DNA of 64,000 nucleotides from positions 46,048 to 110,047 of the forward strand of contig NZ_BMMX01000020.1 in NCBI RefSeq assembly GCF_014646155.1, given 5' to 3'. This document shows, in pieces, positions 8,675 through 17,062 of the stretch. The DNA comes from Mangrovihabitans endophyticus. GTDB taxonomy: Bacteria > Actinomycetota > Actinomycetes > Mycobacteriales > Micromonosporaceae. Below the pieces are notes generated by a model. The model was given only the letters and a program-made list of their open reading frames with translations. It was not told where the DNA came from and did no database searches. The translations under genes and the position numbers were made by a program. The number at the start of each line of letters is the position of its first letter. Position 1 is the stretch's first letter.

Positions 8675-9358
8675 ATGACAACCACACTCATCACCGGGGC
8701 CAACCGGGGCCTCGGTAAGGAAACCGCCCGTCAGCTCGTCGCGGCCGGTCACGTCGTCTACGTCGGGGCGCGCGGTGAGGCCCGCGGCCGGGCCGCCGCG
8801 GACGAACTCGGTGCGCGGTTTGTCCGGTTGGACGTCACCGATGACGCCTCGGTGGCCGCAGCCCTCGACCAGATCGCGGCCGACGGCGGACTCGACGTGC
8901 TGATCAACAACGCCGGCATCGCCATGCTCGCCCGCAGCGGCCCGGATGCGCTGGAGGTGTTCGACACCAACGCGGTCGGTATCGTCCGCGTCACCGAGGC
9001 GGCGCTCCCGGTGCTGCGGAAATCCGCGAACCCCGTGGTCGTCAACGTGTCCAGCGCGCTCGGCTCGTTCGCGGCCAATCACGATCCGTCCCGGCCCGCG
9101 TCCAGTGTCTCGGCGATCGTCTACGGCGCGAGCAAGGCGGCCGTCTCCATGCTCACCGTGCAGTACGCGCGAGCTGTGCCGGAGGTCAAGTTCAACGCGG
9201 TCGAGCCGGGATACACCGACACCGAGCTGGGCGGGGCGGACAACAGTCGCGGCCGCCCGGTGCGGGTCAGCGCCCAGACGATCGTTCGTGCGGCCTCCAT
9301 CGGCATCGATGGCCCTACCGGCACGTTCCAGGAGGACGCCGGCGAACTCGGCTGGTAA
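8675..9358 (+). CDS. Short-chain dehydrogenase/reductase
   Basis: A 227-residue classical SDR that oxidises or reduces an unknown alcohol/ketone with NAD(P)H. It shows the nucleotide motif TGANRGLG at residues 7-14, NNAG at about 79-82, catalytic Ser in NVSSALG, and the catalytic pair YGASK (Tyr/Lys). ATG 8675 is preceded by AGGGG. It is divergent from an MmyB-type regulator, its probable controller. The AT-rich stretch starts directly after the stop codon. Confidence 0.9.
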   Translation: MTTTLITGANRGLGKETARQLVAAGHVVYVGARGEARGRAAADELGARFVRLDVTDDASVAAALDQIAADGGLDVLINNAGIAMLARSGPDALEVFDTNAVGIVRVTEAALPVLRKSANPVVVNVSSALGSFAANHDPSRPASSVSAIVYGASKAAVSMLTVQYARAVPEVKFNAVEPGYTDTELGGADNSRGRPVRVSAQTIVRAASIGIDGPTGTFQEDAGELGW

Positions 9359-9434
9359 CGATATTCAGCCAGGTAAATTAAATCCTTCTCAAAATATTGC
9401 GATAATACGAATTAGCCGCTTAGGGTCGCTTCCG
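9359..9434. promoter_or_regulatory. AT-rich patch, possible promoter of the esterase
   Basis: Bases 9361-9420 contain 40 A/T out of 60 (counted by eye) against a surrounding GC content near 70%. GATAAT within 9401-9406 resembles a -10 element. The patch lies 90-150 bases before the secreted esterase start. Lsr2-type silencers bind such AT-rich DNA in actinobacteria; its role here is inferred. Confidence 0.4.
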
Positions 9435-9461
9435 CCCGCACGCGCCGTCGGCGTGTGCGGG
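9435..9461. terminator. GC-rich hairpin between the SDR and esterase genes
   Basis: CCCGCACGCGCC, a 3-base loop GTC, then GGCGTGTGCGGG forms a 12-bp stem with one G-T pair. There is no T run, as is common for actinobacterial terminators. It could end the SDR transcript or act in the leader of the esterase. Confidence 0.4.
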
Positions 9462-9510
9462 GCGGTCGGTGACGGGATCCGGCCATCGTGCCGGTGAACG
9501 GAGTCCTGTC

Positions 9511-12090
9511 GTGCGGTCGCAACGCCGTCCCTCGCCCCGTCCCTCGCCCCGTCGCTTGCTCATCGGGCTGCTCGCGACGCTGTTGATGTTCAGCGGCGGG
9601 TTCGTGGCCGTCGCCGTCACCGGGACGGCCGACGCGGCCATCCGCCGGTGCAATCCCGGAGACACCGACTGGCCGGACTGCCTGCCCACGCACGCACAAC
9701 TCGACGGGGCGCTGAGCACGCCGCGCAACGGGGCGTACTTCTGGACCGGGCGGACGGGCGGCGAGAACGGCACGTCGGTGGAAGTCCCGGCCGGCGAGAT
9801 CGCGCACGACCGGGGCGGGATCACCCTGGAGTCCGCCATCGAGGCGCACGGCTTCGCGATGCCCGACTTCCCGGCGCCGGACGCCCAACTGAGCCAGGCG
9901 GACCGGGATCGCATCGTCGAGATCTGGACCTATGCCTCACGCTCGTTGGCGCTGCACGCCAGTGGGATCGTCTTCGTGGTGACCAGCGACTGGCGGCGGC
10001 CCAACAACATCTGGGACACCCAGGAACAGCCCCGGATCATCAACGAGAACCCCGACACCGTGGCCATCTTCCAGATCAACGTGCTCACCATGGGCGAATC
10101 CCTGATCTGGCACCGTCCCGGATACACCGAGGACCAGGTGTGGCTGGCGCGGGCGCAGATGCAAGCGGAGCGGCTCTGTCCGCTGCTGGAAGCCGCGGGT
10201 TTCCCGCGCGCCTCCACCTGGTCGTCACCGACGTCGACGGGTGCCTTCTCCACCGTGGACGCCACGCCGATCCAGGGCGCCTACACCGGGCAGTACTGGG
10301 GCGTCAGCTCGACGAGCTCGTCGGTGACCTACACGCTGTATCAGGAGGACCGCGCGTCGCGGACGACGAACATGCCACCCTCGTACCGGGAGAACATCGC
10401 CGCCCGGCCGACCATCACCGCGCACCTCTCCCACGGCGGCCCACCCGAGTACTTCGAACTGGGCTGGGGCGGGTATCCGGGCGAGGCCGGATACGAAGGT
10501 CTGCTCTACGAGCCGGAAGAGCTCAACTGCAAGCACTACGACGGCGAACTCAAGCGCGCGGTCGCGGCGCCGCTGGCCGGGAAGCGGATCCGGCTCATGC
10601 CGCTGGGCGACTCCATCACCTTCGGCGTGCAGAGCTCGGACGGCAACGGATACCGGGACCGGCTGCACGACCTGTTGGACCGGGCCGGCGCGACGGTGGA
10701 CTTCGTCGGTTCGGAACAGGGCGGCTCGATGTCCGACAACGACAACGAAGGCCACCCCGGCTGGCGGATCGACCAGGTCGCGGAGGTCGCCGCCTGCACG
10801 GTGCCGCAGTATCAACCCAACGTCGTGACGTTGCACATCGGTACGAACGACGCCAACCAGAATTATCAGATCTCCACCGCCGCGGACCGGGTCACGTCGG
10901 TGATCGAGAAGATCCTCGCCGACTCCCCGCACGCCGTGGTCCTCGTCTCGCAGGTGATCACGACCGGCAAAGCCGGCCTGCAGCCGCGCATCGACGAGAT
11001 CAACTTCGCGGTCAACGACGCCGTTCGCGGCCTGCGCCAAGCCGGCAAGCACGTGATGATGGTGTCGCAGGAGGACGTCTGGCAGTCCGACGGCCTGCAG
11101 GACGACGCGCATCCGACGGATGCCGGATACGACAAGATGGCCGGCAACTTCGACGACACGCTCACCGCGCTCAAGGACTGGATCACCGACCCCGATCCGG
11201 TGCGCTCCACCTCGCCGGACTGTGACCCCGGCGCGACCGCGCTCGGTCCCGGATGGCGCAAACTCGGCGTCATCGCGCCCGGCACCTCCGACCCCGGGCG
11301 GGTGGAGTTGGCCGACGTCGACGGGGATCACCGGGACGACTACATCAAGGTGCACCGCGAAGGCTCGTTCCGGGTGCTGCTCAACCAGCGCAGCGACACC
11401 CCGGGTCAGCCGCACTTCGTCGACGTCGGCACGTACAAGCCGTACGGGATCAGTCAGGTCCCGGTCGATCCGGACGCCGAGGTGCCCTCCGACGGGTTCC
11501 GGTTCGCCGACCTCAACGGCGACGGTCGTGCCGACCTCATCAACGTGACGCCCACCGGCAAGAGCTCGGCGTTCCTCAACCTACCCGGCACCGACGGCGC
11601 GCTGAACTTCGTCAAGTGGGGGATCCTGTTCGACGAAGCGGAGATCAAGCGCGGCCACATCCGGTTCGCGGACATCGACGGCGACGGGTGCGCCGACCTG
11701 CTGCAGGTCGGCGACGAGGGCAACGTGCACGCGTACTTCAACGTGCCCAACGACGATCCGTTCACGTTGCCCACGTGGCGCATGAAGAAGAACTGGGCGC
11801 CCGGCGCGCAGGGCGGAACCCTCACCTCGCTGCGCTTCGGCGACGTCAACGGCGATGGCGCGGCGGACTACCTCACGGTCGGTTCGGACGGGTCGGTGCA
11901 CGCCTATTTCAACAACGGCGGCCTCGACGCGGGAGGCTTCACGCCGCACCTCAATTTCGCGTACGCCTCCGACTACCCGCGGGAGTATGTGCAGTTCCAC
12001 GACATCAGCGGCGACGGCAAGGCCGACTACCTGGTGGTCTATAAGGGGGGTGCGATCCGGGCCTGGCTCAACCGCGGTGGCAACCAGTGA
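9511..12090 (+). CDS. Secreted SGNH/GDSL esterase with FG-GAP repeats
   Basis: An 859-residue exported hydrolase. The N-terminus has a twin-arginine-like SPRRLLIGLLATLLMF signal ending near TADAA. Residues about 35-355 are an unrecognised region. The SGNH hydrolase domain spans about 360-560: nucleophile Ser in LGDSITFG (about 367), Gly/Asn blocks including HIGTND (about 442), and the Asp-His pair in DDAHPTD (about 531-535). Five VCBS/FG-GAP units follow (VDGDHRDD, LNGDGRAD, IDGDGCAD, VNGDGAAD, ISGDGKAD), each a calcium-binding DxDGDxxxD loop. GTG 9511 has GGAG about 9 bases upstream. The substrate is probably an extracellular ester such as acetylated polysaccharide (inference). Confidence 0.85.
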   Translation: MRSQRRPSPRPSPRRLLIGLLATLLMFSGGFVAVAVTGTADAAIRRCNPGDTDWPDCLPTHAQLDGALSTPRNGAYFWTGRTGGENGTSVEVPAGEIAHDRGGITLESAIEAHGFAMPDFPAPDAQLSQADRDRIVEIWTYASRSLALHASGIVFVVTSDWRRPNNIWDTQEQPRIINENPDTVAIFQINVLTMGESLIWHRPGYTEDQVWLARAQMQAERLCPLLEAAGFPRASTWSSPTSTGAFSTVDATPIQGAYTGQYWGVSSTSSSVTYTLYQEDRASRTTNMPPSYRENIAARPTITAHLSHGGPPEYFELGWGGYPGEAGYEGLLYEPEELNCKHYDGELKRAVAAPLAGKRIRLMPLGDSITFGVQSSDGNGYRDRLHDLLDRAGATVDFVGSEQGGSMSDNDNEGHPGWRIDQVAEVAACTVPQYQPNVVTLHIGTNDANQNYQISTAADRVTSVIEKILADSPHAVVLVSQVITTGKAGLQPRIDEINFAVNDAVRGLRQAGKHVMMVSQEDVWQSDGLQDDAHPTDAGYDKMAGNFDDTLTALKDWITDPDPVRSTSPDCDPGATALGPGWRKLGVIAPGTSDPGRVELADVDGDHRDDYIKVHREGSFRVLLNQRSDTPGQPHFVDVGTYKPYGISQVPVDPDAEVPSDGFRFADLNGDGRADLINVTPTGKSSAFLNLPGTDGALNFVKWGILFDEAEIKRGHIRFADIDGDGCADLLQVGDEGNVHAYFNVPNDDPFTLPTWRMKKNWAPGAQGGTLTSLRFGDVNGDGAADYLTVGSDGSVHAYFNNGGLDAGGFTPHLNFAYASDYPREYVQFHDISGDGKADYLVVYKGGAIRAWLNRGGNQ

Positions 12091-12157
12091 ACCCGTCGCC
12101 GCGCGGCGAGTCCGGGGGTGACCAGGCGCGCCGGGAGGGGCGAGATTCGAGGCCGGC

Positions 12158-12187
12158 TTGACCATGCATTCATTATGCATGCATCAT
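12158..12187 (+). promoter_or_regulatory. Putative promoter of the toxin-antitoxin operon
   Basis: TTGACC at 12158-12163 matches a -35 element; CATCAT at 12182-12187, 18 bases further on, matches the -10 consensus at 4 of 6 positions. This would put the transcript start at about 12194, the antitoxin ATG itself, predicting a leaderless mRNA. There is no ribosome site before that ATG. Confidence 0.45.
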
Positions 12188-12195
12188 GAATGCAT
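12164..12195. promoter_or_regulatory. 32-bp dyad operator over the vapB start codon
   Basis: ATGCATTCAT, then T, a self-complementary ATGCATGCAT, C, and ATGAATGCAT. The two outer arms are exact reverse complements and the centre is itself a palindrome, so 30 of 32 bases are symmetric. The last arm runs into the start codon at 12194. Type II antitoxins with ribbon-helix-helix domains repress their own operon through such repeats. Confidence 0.7.
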
Positions 12196-12487
12196 GACGG
12201 TGACACTCACGGTCCGCGACGTACCGGAGGAGGTCCGCGACCTCCTAGCCGACCAGGCGCGCGAACGCGGCCAATCGCTGCAAGGCTTTCTCTTGACGGT
12301 CCTCGGCCGTCAGGCGGGATTCGGTCGTAACCGACAGATTCTCGCCGAGGTCATTCGGGAACTCGATGGCTCCGGGGGAGCCGACGAGGACGCCCCGGAT
12401 GCATCCGACTTCCTTGCGAGCGCGCGAGCCGAGCGCGGCCTGCCCGACTCGGGGCCTTCTCCGCGGCACGGCCGAGGCGTCGCGTGA
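12194..12487 (+). CDS. vapB: VapB/FitA-type antitoxin
   Basis: A 97-residue antitoxin. The N-terminus TVTLTVRDVPEEVRDLLADQARERGQSLQGFLLTVL is a ribbon-helix-helix DNA-binding domain of the FitA/VapB kind; the acidic C-terminal half (about 55-97) would wrap and neutralise the toxin. It overlaps the toxin start by four bases (GTGA), the usual order with antitoxin first. ATG 12194 is chosen because the RHH strand begins immediately; an in-frame TTG/ATG upstream would run the reading frame through the operator. Confidence 0.85.
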   Translation: MTVTLTVRDVPEEVRDLLADQARERGQSLQGFLLTVLGRQAGFGRNRQILAEVIRELDGSGGADEDAPDASDFLASARAERGLPDSGPSPRHGRGVA

Positions 12488-12879
12488 TCGTGGTGGATGC
12501 CTCCGCCGTCGCGAGCATGCTGGTCTACACCGATGACCGCGGACGGAAGGCCCGCGCCGCGATGGGGCGCGATCCGGAATGGACGGCACCGGAACACTGG
12601 AAAGTCGAGGTGTTCTCGGTGATGCGAGGGCTTGCACTCGGCGGGAAGCTCACCGACGAACAGGCTTCCCGAGCGGTGGCCCGCCTGCCGCGCTTGGGTG
12701 TCGAGACCGTCCAGGTCGATGAACTCCTTCCGCGCATGTGGCAGATGAAGGCGAACATCAGCGCCTACGATGCCGCATATGTGGCGTTGGCGGAGCGGCG
12801 TGGTCTCACCCTGGTGACGGCGGACGCCAGGCTGGCTCGAGCCTCGACGGCATTCTGCCGCGTTGAGCTCATCGCCTAG
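12484..12879 (+). CDS. vapC: VapC PIN-domain ribonuclease toxin
   Basis: A 131-residue PIN-domain protein. The acidic metal-binding residues are in place: Asp5 (VVDASA), Glu42 (KVEVFS), Asp96 (AYDAAYVALAE) and Asp114 (TADARL). VapC toxins cleave RNA, often tRNA or the 23S sarcin-ricin loop; the target here is unknown. GTG 12484 overlaps the antitoxin stop, coupling translation. All catalytic residues are intact, so the toxin looks functional. Confidence 0.9.
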   Translation: MIVVDASAVASMLVYTDDRGRKARAAMGRDPEWTAPEHWKVEVFSVMRGLALGGKLTDEQASRAVARLPRLGVETVQVDELLPRMWQMKANISAYDAAYVALAERRGLTLVTADARLARASTAFCRVELIA

Positions 12880-12976
12880 CGCCGAGCAGGCCGACGGCCC
12901 CGCGGGACCGCAAGTGTGCAGTGCCGTGGCCGCAGATCCCCGAGCGGCGGCGGCCGGGCAAGCGAAACCGGGGACA

Positions 12977-13639
12977 CTAGACCAGGCCGTGTTCGTGCGC
13001 GAACACGACGATCTGGACCCGGTCGCGGAGTGCCAGCTTGCGCAGGATGGCGCCGACATGGGTCTTGACCGTCGACTCGCTGGCGTAGACGGTGCCGGCG
13101 ATCTCCGCGTTGGACAGACCGCGGGACACGGCGGTGAACACCTCACGTTCCTTGTCGGTGAGCCCGAGGAAGGCCGCCGGTGGCGTCGCCGGGGCGGGGA
13201 ACTGCCGGTCCAGCAGGGTGGCCAGGTCCTGCGGGGCGAGTACGGCGTTGCCGCCGTGCACGGCGCGGATCGCATCGCGCAGCATCAGCGGCGTGGTGTC
13301 CTTGAGGAGGAAGCCGCTGGCGCCGTGGCGGATCGCGGTGGCGGCCCGGTCATCGAGGTTGAACGTGGTCAGCACGATCACCCGGACCGGCTTGGCGCGC
13401 CGGGCGACCCGTTCGGGTGCGAGGATCTGCCGGGACGCCTCGACGCCGTCCATCTGCGGCATCCGGACGTCCATCAGCACAACGTCCGGCCGCAGTTCCT
13501 CAACCAGGCGGACCGCCTCCACCCCGTCGCCGACGGCGCCGACCACGCGCATGCCGTCCTGCGCGTCGACGATGACACGGACGCCCTCGCGGAAGAGCTC
13601 CTGATCGTCGACGAGCAGCACGGTGATCTCGTCGCTCAT
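12977..13639 (-). CDS. NarL-family response regulator
   Basis: A 220-residue response regulator: receiver with Asp11/Asp12 (LLVDDQ), phospho-acceptor Asp57 (VVLMDVRMPQMDG) and Lys113 (GFLLKD), then a LuxR-type helix-turn-helix (LTDKEREVFTAVSRGLSNAEIAGTVYASESTVKTHV). ATG 13639 overlaps the kinase stop as ATGA, so the pair is translationally coupled. It is the last gene of an alr-ddl-kinase-regulator run on the minus strand. All receiver residues are canonical, unlike the orphan regulator at 228-869. Confidence 0.93.
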   Translation of the reverse strand: MSDEITVLLVDDQELFREGVRVIVDAQDGMRVVGAVGDGVEAVRLVEELRPDVVLMDVRMPQMDGVEASRQILAPERVARRAKPVRVIVLTTFNLDDRAATAIRHGASGFLLKDTTPLMLRDAIRAVHGGNAVLAPQDLATLLDRQFPAPATPPAAFLGLTDKEREVFTAVSRGLSNAEIAGTVYASESTVKTHVGAILRKLALRDRVQIVVFAHEHGLV

Positions 13640-14883
13640 CGCGCGCCGCCCCGCACCGGCACGACGGCGGTCACCCGGAAGCTGGTGCCGGCGGGTTCCG
13701 CGCGGCGTCGTACGTCCAGGTGGCCGCCGATCGATGCGAGGCGGCGCCGCATGCCGTCCACGCCGCGCCCGGTGCCGGCCTGCCCGCGACCGAACGTCTC
13801 GGTCATGTTGGTCACCTCGATGCGCAGGACGTCGGCGTCGCCGGGCTGGTGCGCCGACGGCCAGTGCCGTTCGGCCGTGATGGGCCGGTCGCGACGACCG
13901 TGCTTGATGGCATTGGTGAGCATCTCCTGGAGAACCCGATAGGCCACCGCCCGGCTCTGCGGCGACAATTCGCAACCGGTCCCCCGATCGGTGGCGATGA
14001 TCTCGTGGCCGCTGTCGCGCACGCCCGCGATGAGCTCGTCGAGCTCACCGGTGTCACCGTCGTCCACCGTCGACTCCCGGGTCGAGGACAGCACCTGGCG
14101 TACGTCCTGCAGGGAGGAACGCGCCGAGGTCGCGATGGTCTGCAGGGTCTTCTTCAGCTTCGCGTCGTCGTCGAGGTACTGCCCCGACTCGGCCTGCGCC
14201 AGGATCACCGCGAGCGAATGGCCGACGACGTCGTGCACGTCACGTGCCAGGCGTGTCTGCTGATCGCGCAGGTCCGCGACTTCCCGGGCGTGCTCGGTCT
14301 CGCGCCGGGCACCGGCGGCGACATCCTCCGCCACCAGCATCGCGGCCCGCGAGTTCCGCGCCCGGACGAGGAAGCGCATCACCAGACCCGCCGGCCAGGG
14401 CGCGGCGACGACCAGCAACGCGATGAGCGACAGGACCAGCAGCAGGGCCGGGTCCTGGCGGAGGATACCGCCCAGCGGCGAACCACCCAGGAGCAGGCCG
14501 GCCGTGCTGCTGCCGCTCAGCACGTACGCGACGACGACCGCCAGCGGCACCGAGAGAGCGCTCGTCAGCACGGTCGGCGGTCGTCCCCACCGCGCACCGC
14601 CGAAGAACACGGCGGTCAACGCGAACTCGGTCAGCATGATCGGGGCGCCGGTCATCACGTGGAGCAGGCCCAGCCCCCAGACCCCGGCGAGTGCCGCGCC
14701 GGGAGCCCGGCGGCACAATCCCACCGCGCCCGCGACGACCAGCACCTGCGGCACCTGGGTCAGGCCGAAGGCGAGGCTTCCCGCCACCGCCGACAGCAGG
14801 ACGGCCTCGGTGACGCCGACCACGAGCACCATGAGCACCGCGATCGCCTCGGGCAGCCAGGGGCGCCAACTGGTTTCGCTCAT
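13636..14883 (-). CDS. HisKA_3 sensor histidine kinase
   Basis: A 415-residue membrane kinase. Five or six hydrophobic segments occupy residues about 10-170 with little extracellular loop, so it probably senses within the membrane. The dimerisation/phosphotransfer box LARDVHDVVGHSLAVILAQAESG places the phosphorylated histidine at His217; the HATPase part has QEMLTNAIKHG and GRGVDGMRRRL. It partners the adjacent regulator (ATGA overlap). ATG 14883 is chosen; a GTG 45 bases upstream (14928) is also possible. The gap from ddl is only 89 bp on the same strand, so co-transcription with alr-ddl is plausible. Confidence 0.9.
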   Translation of the reverse strand: MSETSWRPWLPEAIAVLMVLVVGVTEAVLLSAVAGSLAFGLTQVPQVLVVAGAVGLCRRAPGAALAGVWGLGLLHVMTGAPIMLTEFALTAVFFGGARWGRPPTVLTSALSVPLAVVVAYVLSGSSTAGLLLGGSPLGGILRQDPALLLVLSLIALLVVAAPWPAGLVMRFLVRARNSRAAMLVAEDVAAGARRETEHAREVADLRDQQTRLARDVHDVVGHSLAVILAQAESGQYLDDDAKLKKTLQTIATSARSSLQDVRQVLSSTRESTVDDGDTGELDELIAGVRDSGHEIIATDRGTGCELSPQSRAVAYRVLQEMLTNAIKHGRRDRPITAERHWPSAHQPGDADVLRIEVTNMTETFGRGQAGTGRGVDGMRRRLASIGGHLDVRRRAEPAGTSFRVTAVVPVRGGAR

Positions 14884-14972
14884 CGGATCATCCAGGTGAG
14901 TAGGGGTCGTCTCCTCGCAGGAAAGCACCCCCCGTCACGCGTGCCGCGCGGGTGACGGCCACCGGGCCGAGG

Positions 14973-15917
14973 TCAGGACGGCACCGCATCGCGCACCAGC
15001 AGGTCCAGCAGAGCCTCGAAGGGCATGCCGCTCGCCGCGAACATCCGAGGCACCTGCGACTGCGCGGTGAGACCGGGCATCGTGTTGACCTCGTTGAGGA
15101 CCGGCCCCCGAGCGGTGAGGAAGAAGTCGACGCGGGCGACCCCGGCGCAGCCCAACGCGTCGTACATGCGCACGGCCGCCTCGGCGAGCCGGTCGCGGGC
15201 CGCGTCGTCCAGCGCAGCCGGTACGCGGAAGTCGGGTTCGCCGCTGTACTTCGCGGCATGGTCGAAGATCGCGTCCGCGGGCACCACGATCTCCAGCGCC
15301 GGCGCCACGACCCGCGACCCGTCCGGCCGGCCGAGCACCGCCACGTCGATCTCCCGCCCGGTCACCAGGTCCTCGACGAGGACCCGATCGTCGTACCCGA
15401 ACGCGGCGTCCAGGGCCGGGCCGAGACGAGCGGCGTGGCGTACCAGGGTGACACCGCGGCTGGATCCGGCGGCGACCGGCTTGACCACGACCGGGTGGGT
15501 GAAGGTGTACGTGTCGGTGCGGGTGAGCAGACGGCCGGGCGCGGTGGCGATGCCGAGCGCCCCGGCGACGAGTTTGGTCACCCACTTGTCCATCGCCAGC
15601 GCGCCGGCGCCCAGCGGCGACCCCACGCACGGCACGCCGGCCAGGTCGCACAGCGCCGCCAGGGTGCCGTCCTCACCGTGCGGACCGTGCAGCACCGGGA
15701 AGGCCACCGCGCAGGAACCCAGCGCGCCGACCGCCGCGGCGAGACCGATCGGGTCACCCGCGCGGTCGCGCCACGCGCCGGCGGGATCGATGGTCAGGCG
15801 TACGGCCTGATGGCCCGCCCGCTCCAGGGCGTCGGCGACGGCCGTCGCCGAGGCCAGGGAGACGTCGTGTTCGCAGTTGCGGCCGCCGCCGATCACGGCG
15901 ACGCGGGTGACGGTCAT
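14973..15917 (-). CDS. ddl: D-alanine--D-alanine ligase
   Basis: A 314-residue ATP-grasp ligase that joins two D-alanines for peptidoglycan. Signatures: N-terminal GGGRNCEHDVSLASA, ATP loop KPVAAGSSRGV (about 146-156), and the metal site NEVNTMPGL (about 275-283). The omega-loop retains Lys223-Tyr224 (AAKYSG), matching the Lys-Tyr of E. coli DdlB; D-Ala-D-Lac ligases such as VanA carry His there. D-Ala-D-Ala specificity is therefore expected. The start overlaps the alr stop (ATGA). The usual actinobacterial ddl lies elsewhere (near gpsA/thiL), so this may be a second copy linked to antibiotic stress (inference). Confidence 0.92.
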   Translation of the reverse strand: MTVTRVAVIGGGRNCEHDVSLASATAVADALERAGHQAVRLTIDPAGAWRDRAGDPIGLAAAVGALGSCAVAFPVLHGPHGEDGTLAALCDLAGVPCVGSPLGAGALAMDKWVTKLVAGALGIATAPGRLLTRTDTYTFTHPVVVKPVAAGSSRGVTLVRHAARLGPALDAAFGYDDRVLVEDLVTGREIDVAVLGRPDGSRVVAPALEIVVPADAIFDHAAKYSGEPDFRVPAALDDAARDRLAEAAVRMYDALGCAGVARVDFFLTARGPVLNEVNTMPGLTAQSQVPRMFAASGMPFEALLDLLVRDAVPS

Positions 15918-17026
15918 GCGGCGTTCCTTCGGTGCAGCCGGGCGCTGAGGCCGGTGACGATTTCGTGTTCGAGGGTTTCCGCCCACCGCGCCCATTCCGC
16001 CGTGGTGGGTTCGCCGTGGTCGCCCGGACCGAAGACGGTGACGGGATCGCCGACGGAAACGGCGGCATCCGCGCTCAGATCGACCACGGTCATGTCCATG
16101 GAGATCCGGCCCGCCACCGGACGACGCATGCCGGCTGCCCAGACCTCGGCACGGCCGGAGGCCAACCGGGGAAGGCCATCGGCGTAGCCGACCGGGAGCA
16201 GACCCAGCCGGGTCGCGCGCCGGGCCGTCCACGTGTGCCCGTAACCCACCGCCGTGCCGGCCGCCACGCTGCGGATGGTGACCAGGGGCGCGGTCAGGGT
16301 CAGGGCGGGCCGCAGCCGCACCGTGCCGGACTCGTCGATGCCTACCAAGCCCGCGCCGATGCGGCTCATGGTGTGGTGCGACGCCGGATCGCTGAGCGTG
16401 GCGGCCGTCGCGGCGAGGTGATGGTCGGCCGGGCGCAGACCCGCCGCGCGGGCCACCCGCAGGCCCCAGACGAACCGGTCCCGGCCCCGCGCGTTGGCGG
16501 CATGGCCGGGCCGGTCCGCGCAGGGCAGATGGCCCATGATCCCGACGACGCGAACCCGGCCGTGCCGTTCGGCCTCCCGCGCCGCGCGGCACAACAGTTC
16601 CCACCCGGCGGGTTCCGCGCCGTCGCGGCCCATGCCGGTGTCCAGATGCAGATGGATGCGGGCTCCGGGAGCGGTGCGGGCGATCGCGTCCAGATGATCG
16701 CGCCCGGGCACGCCCAACTCGATGCCCAGCCGCACGGCCGCGGCGAAGTCGGCGCCGGGCGGGTTGAGCCAGCTCAGGATCCGCTCGGTCAGGCCCGACT
16801 CGCGCAGCGGCCGGGCCTCGTCGAGGCTGGTGACACCCAAGCGGGTCGCACCACCGGCGAGGGCGGCCCGCGCGACATCGACCTGACCATGGCCGAAACC
16901 GTCGGCCTTGACCACGGCCATCAGCTCTCCGGCCGTACGGGATCTGATGGTACGAACGTTGGCGGTGACCGCGCCCAGGTCGACCCGGAGGGTTGGCCGC
17001 GGTCGCAGCGCCAGCAGGTTGGTCAT
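15914..17026 (-). CDS. alr: Alanine racemase
   Basis: A 370-residue PLP enzyme that interconverts L- and D-alanine. PLP lysine is Lys40 in AVVKADGFGHG; the catalytic Tyr is in VGYGHTW (about 262); PVAGRISMDMTVVDL and GYADGLPR are also canonical. The first motif reads KADGFGHG where KANAYGHG is usual. Translationally coupled to ddl. ATG 17026 lacks a strong ribosome site. The spacer before it contains a 35-bp dyad. It could racemise serine rather than alanine, but the membrane domain of VanT-type serine racemases is absent. Confidence 0.92.
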   Translation of the reverse strand: MTNLLALRPRPTLRVDLGAVTANVRTIRSRTAGELMAVVKADGFGHGQVDVARAALAGGATRLGVTSLDEARPLRESGLTERILSWLNPPGADFAAAVRLGIELGVPGRDHLDAIARTAPGARIHLHLDTGMGRDGAEPAGWELLCRAAREAERHGRVRVVGIMGHLPCADRPGHAANARGRDRFVWGLRVARAAGLRPADHHLAATAATLSDPASHHTMSRIGAGLVGIDESGTVRLRPALTLTAPLVTIRSVAAGTAVGYGHTWTARRATRLGLLPVGYADGLPRLASGRAEVWAAGMRRPVAGRISMDMTVVDLSADAAVSVGDPVTVFGPGDHGEPTTAEWARWAETLEHEIVTGLSARLHRRNAA

Positions 17027-17062
17027 GCCATCACTGTGGTCGCCGTGGCGATGTGGGCGCCT

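Noticed and set aside
12158..12193. Upstream start for the antitoxin (TTG 12158 or ATG 12164)
   Set aside because: It would translate the dyad operator and add residues before a complete ribbon-helix-helix start; no ribosome site is present.
14973..15917. Van-type (D-Ala-D-Lac) ligase in a vancomycin-resistance cluster
   Set aside because: The omega-loop keeps Lys-Tyr as in DdlB, there is no vanH or vanX nearby, and the two-component system is NarL/HisKA_3-type, unlike VanRS.
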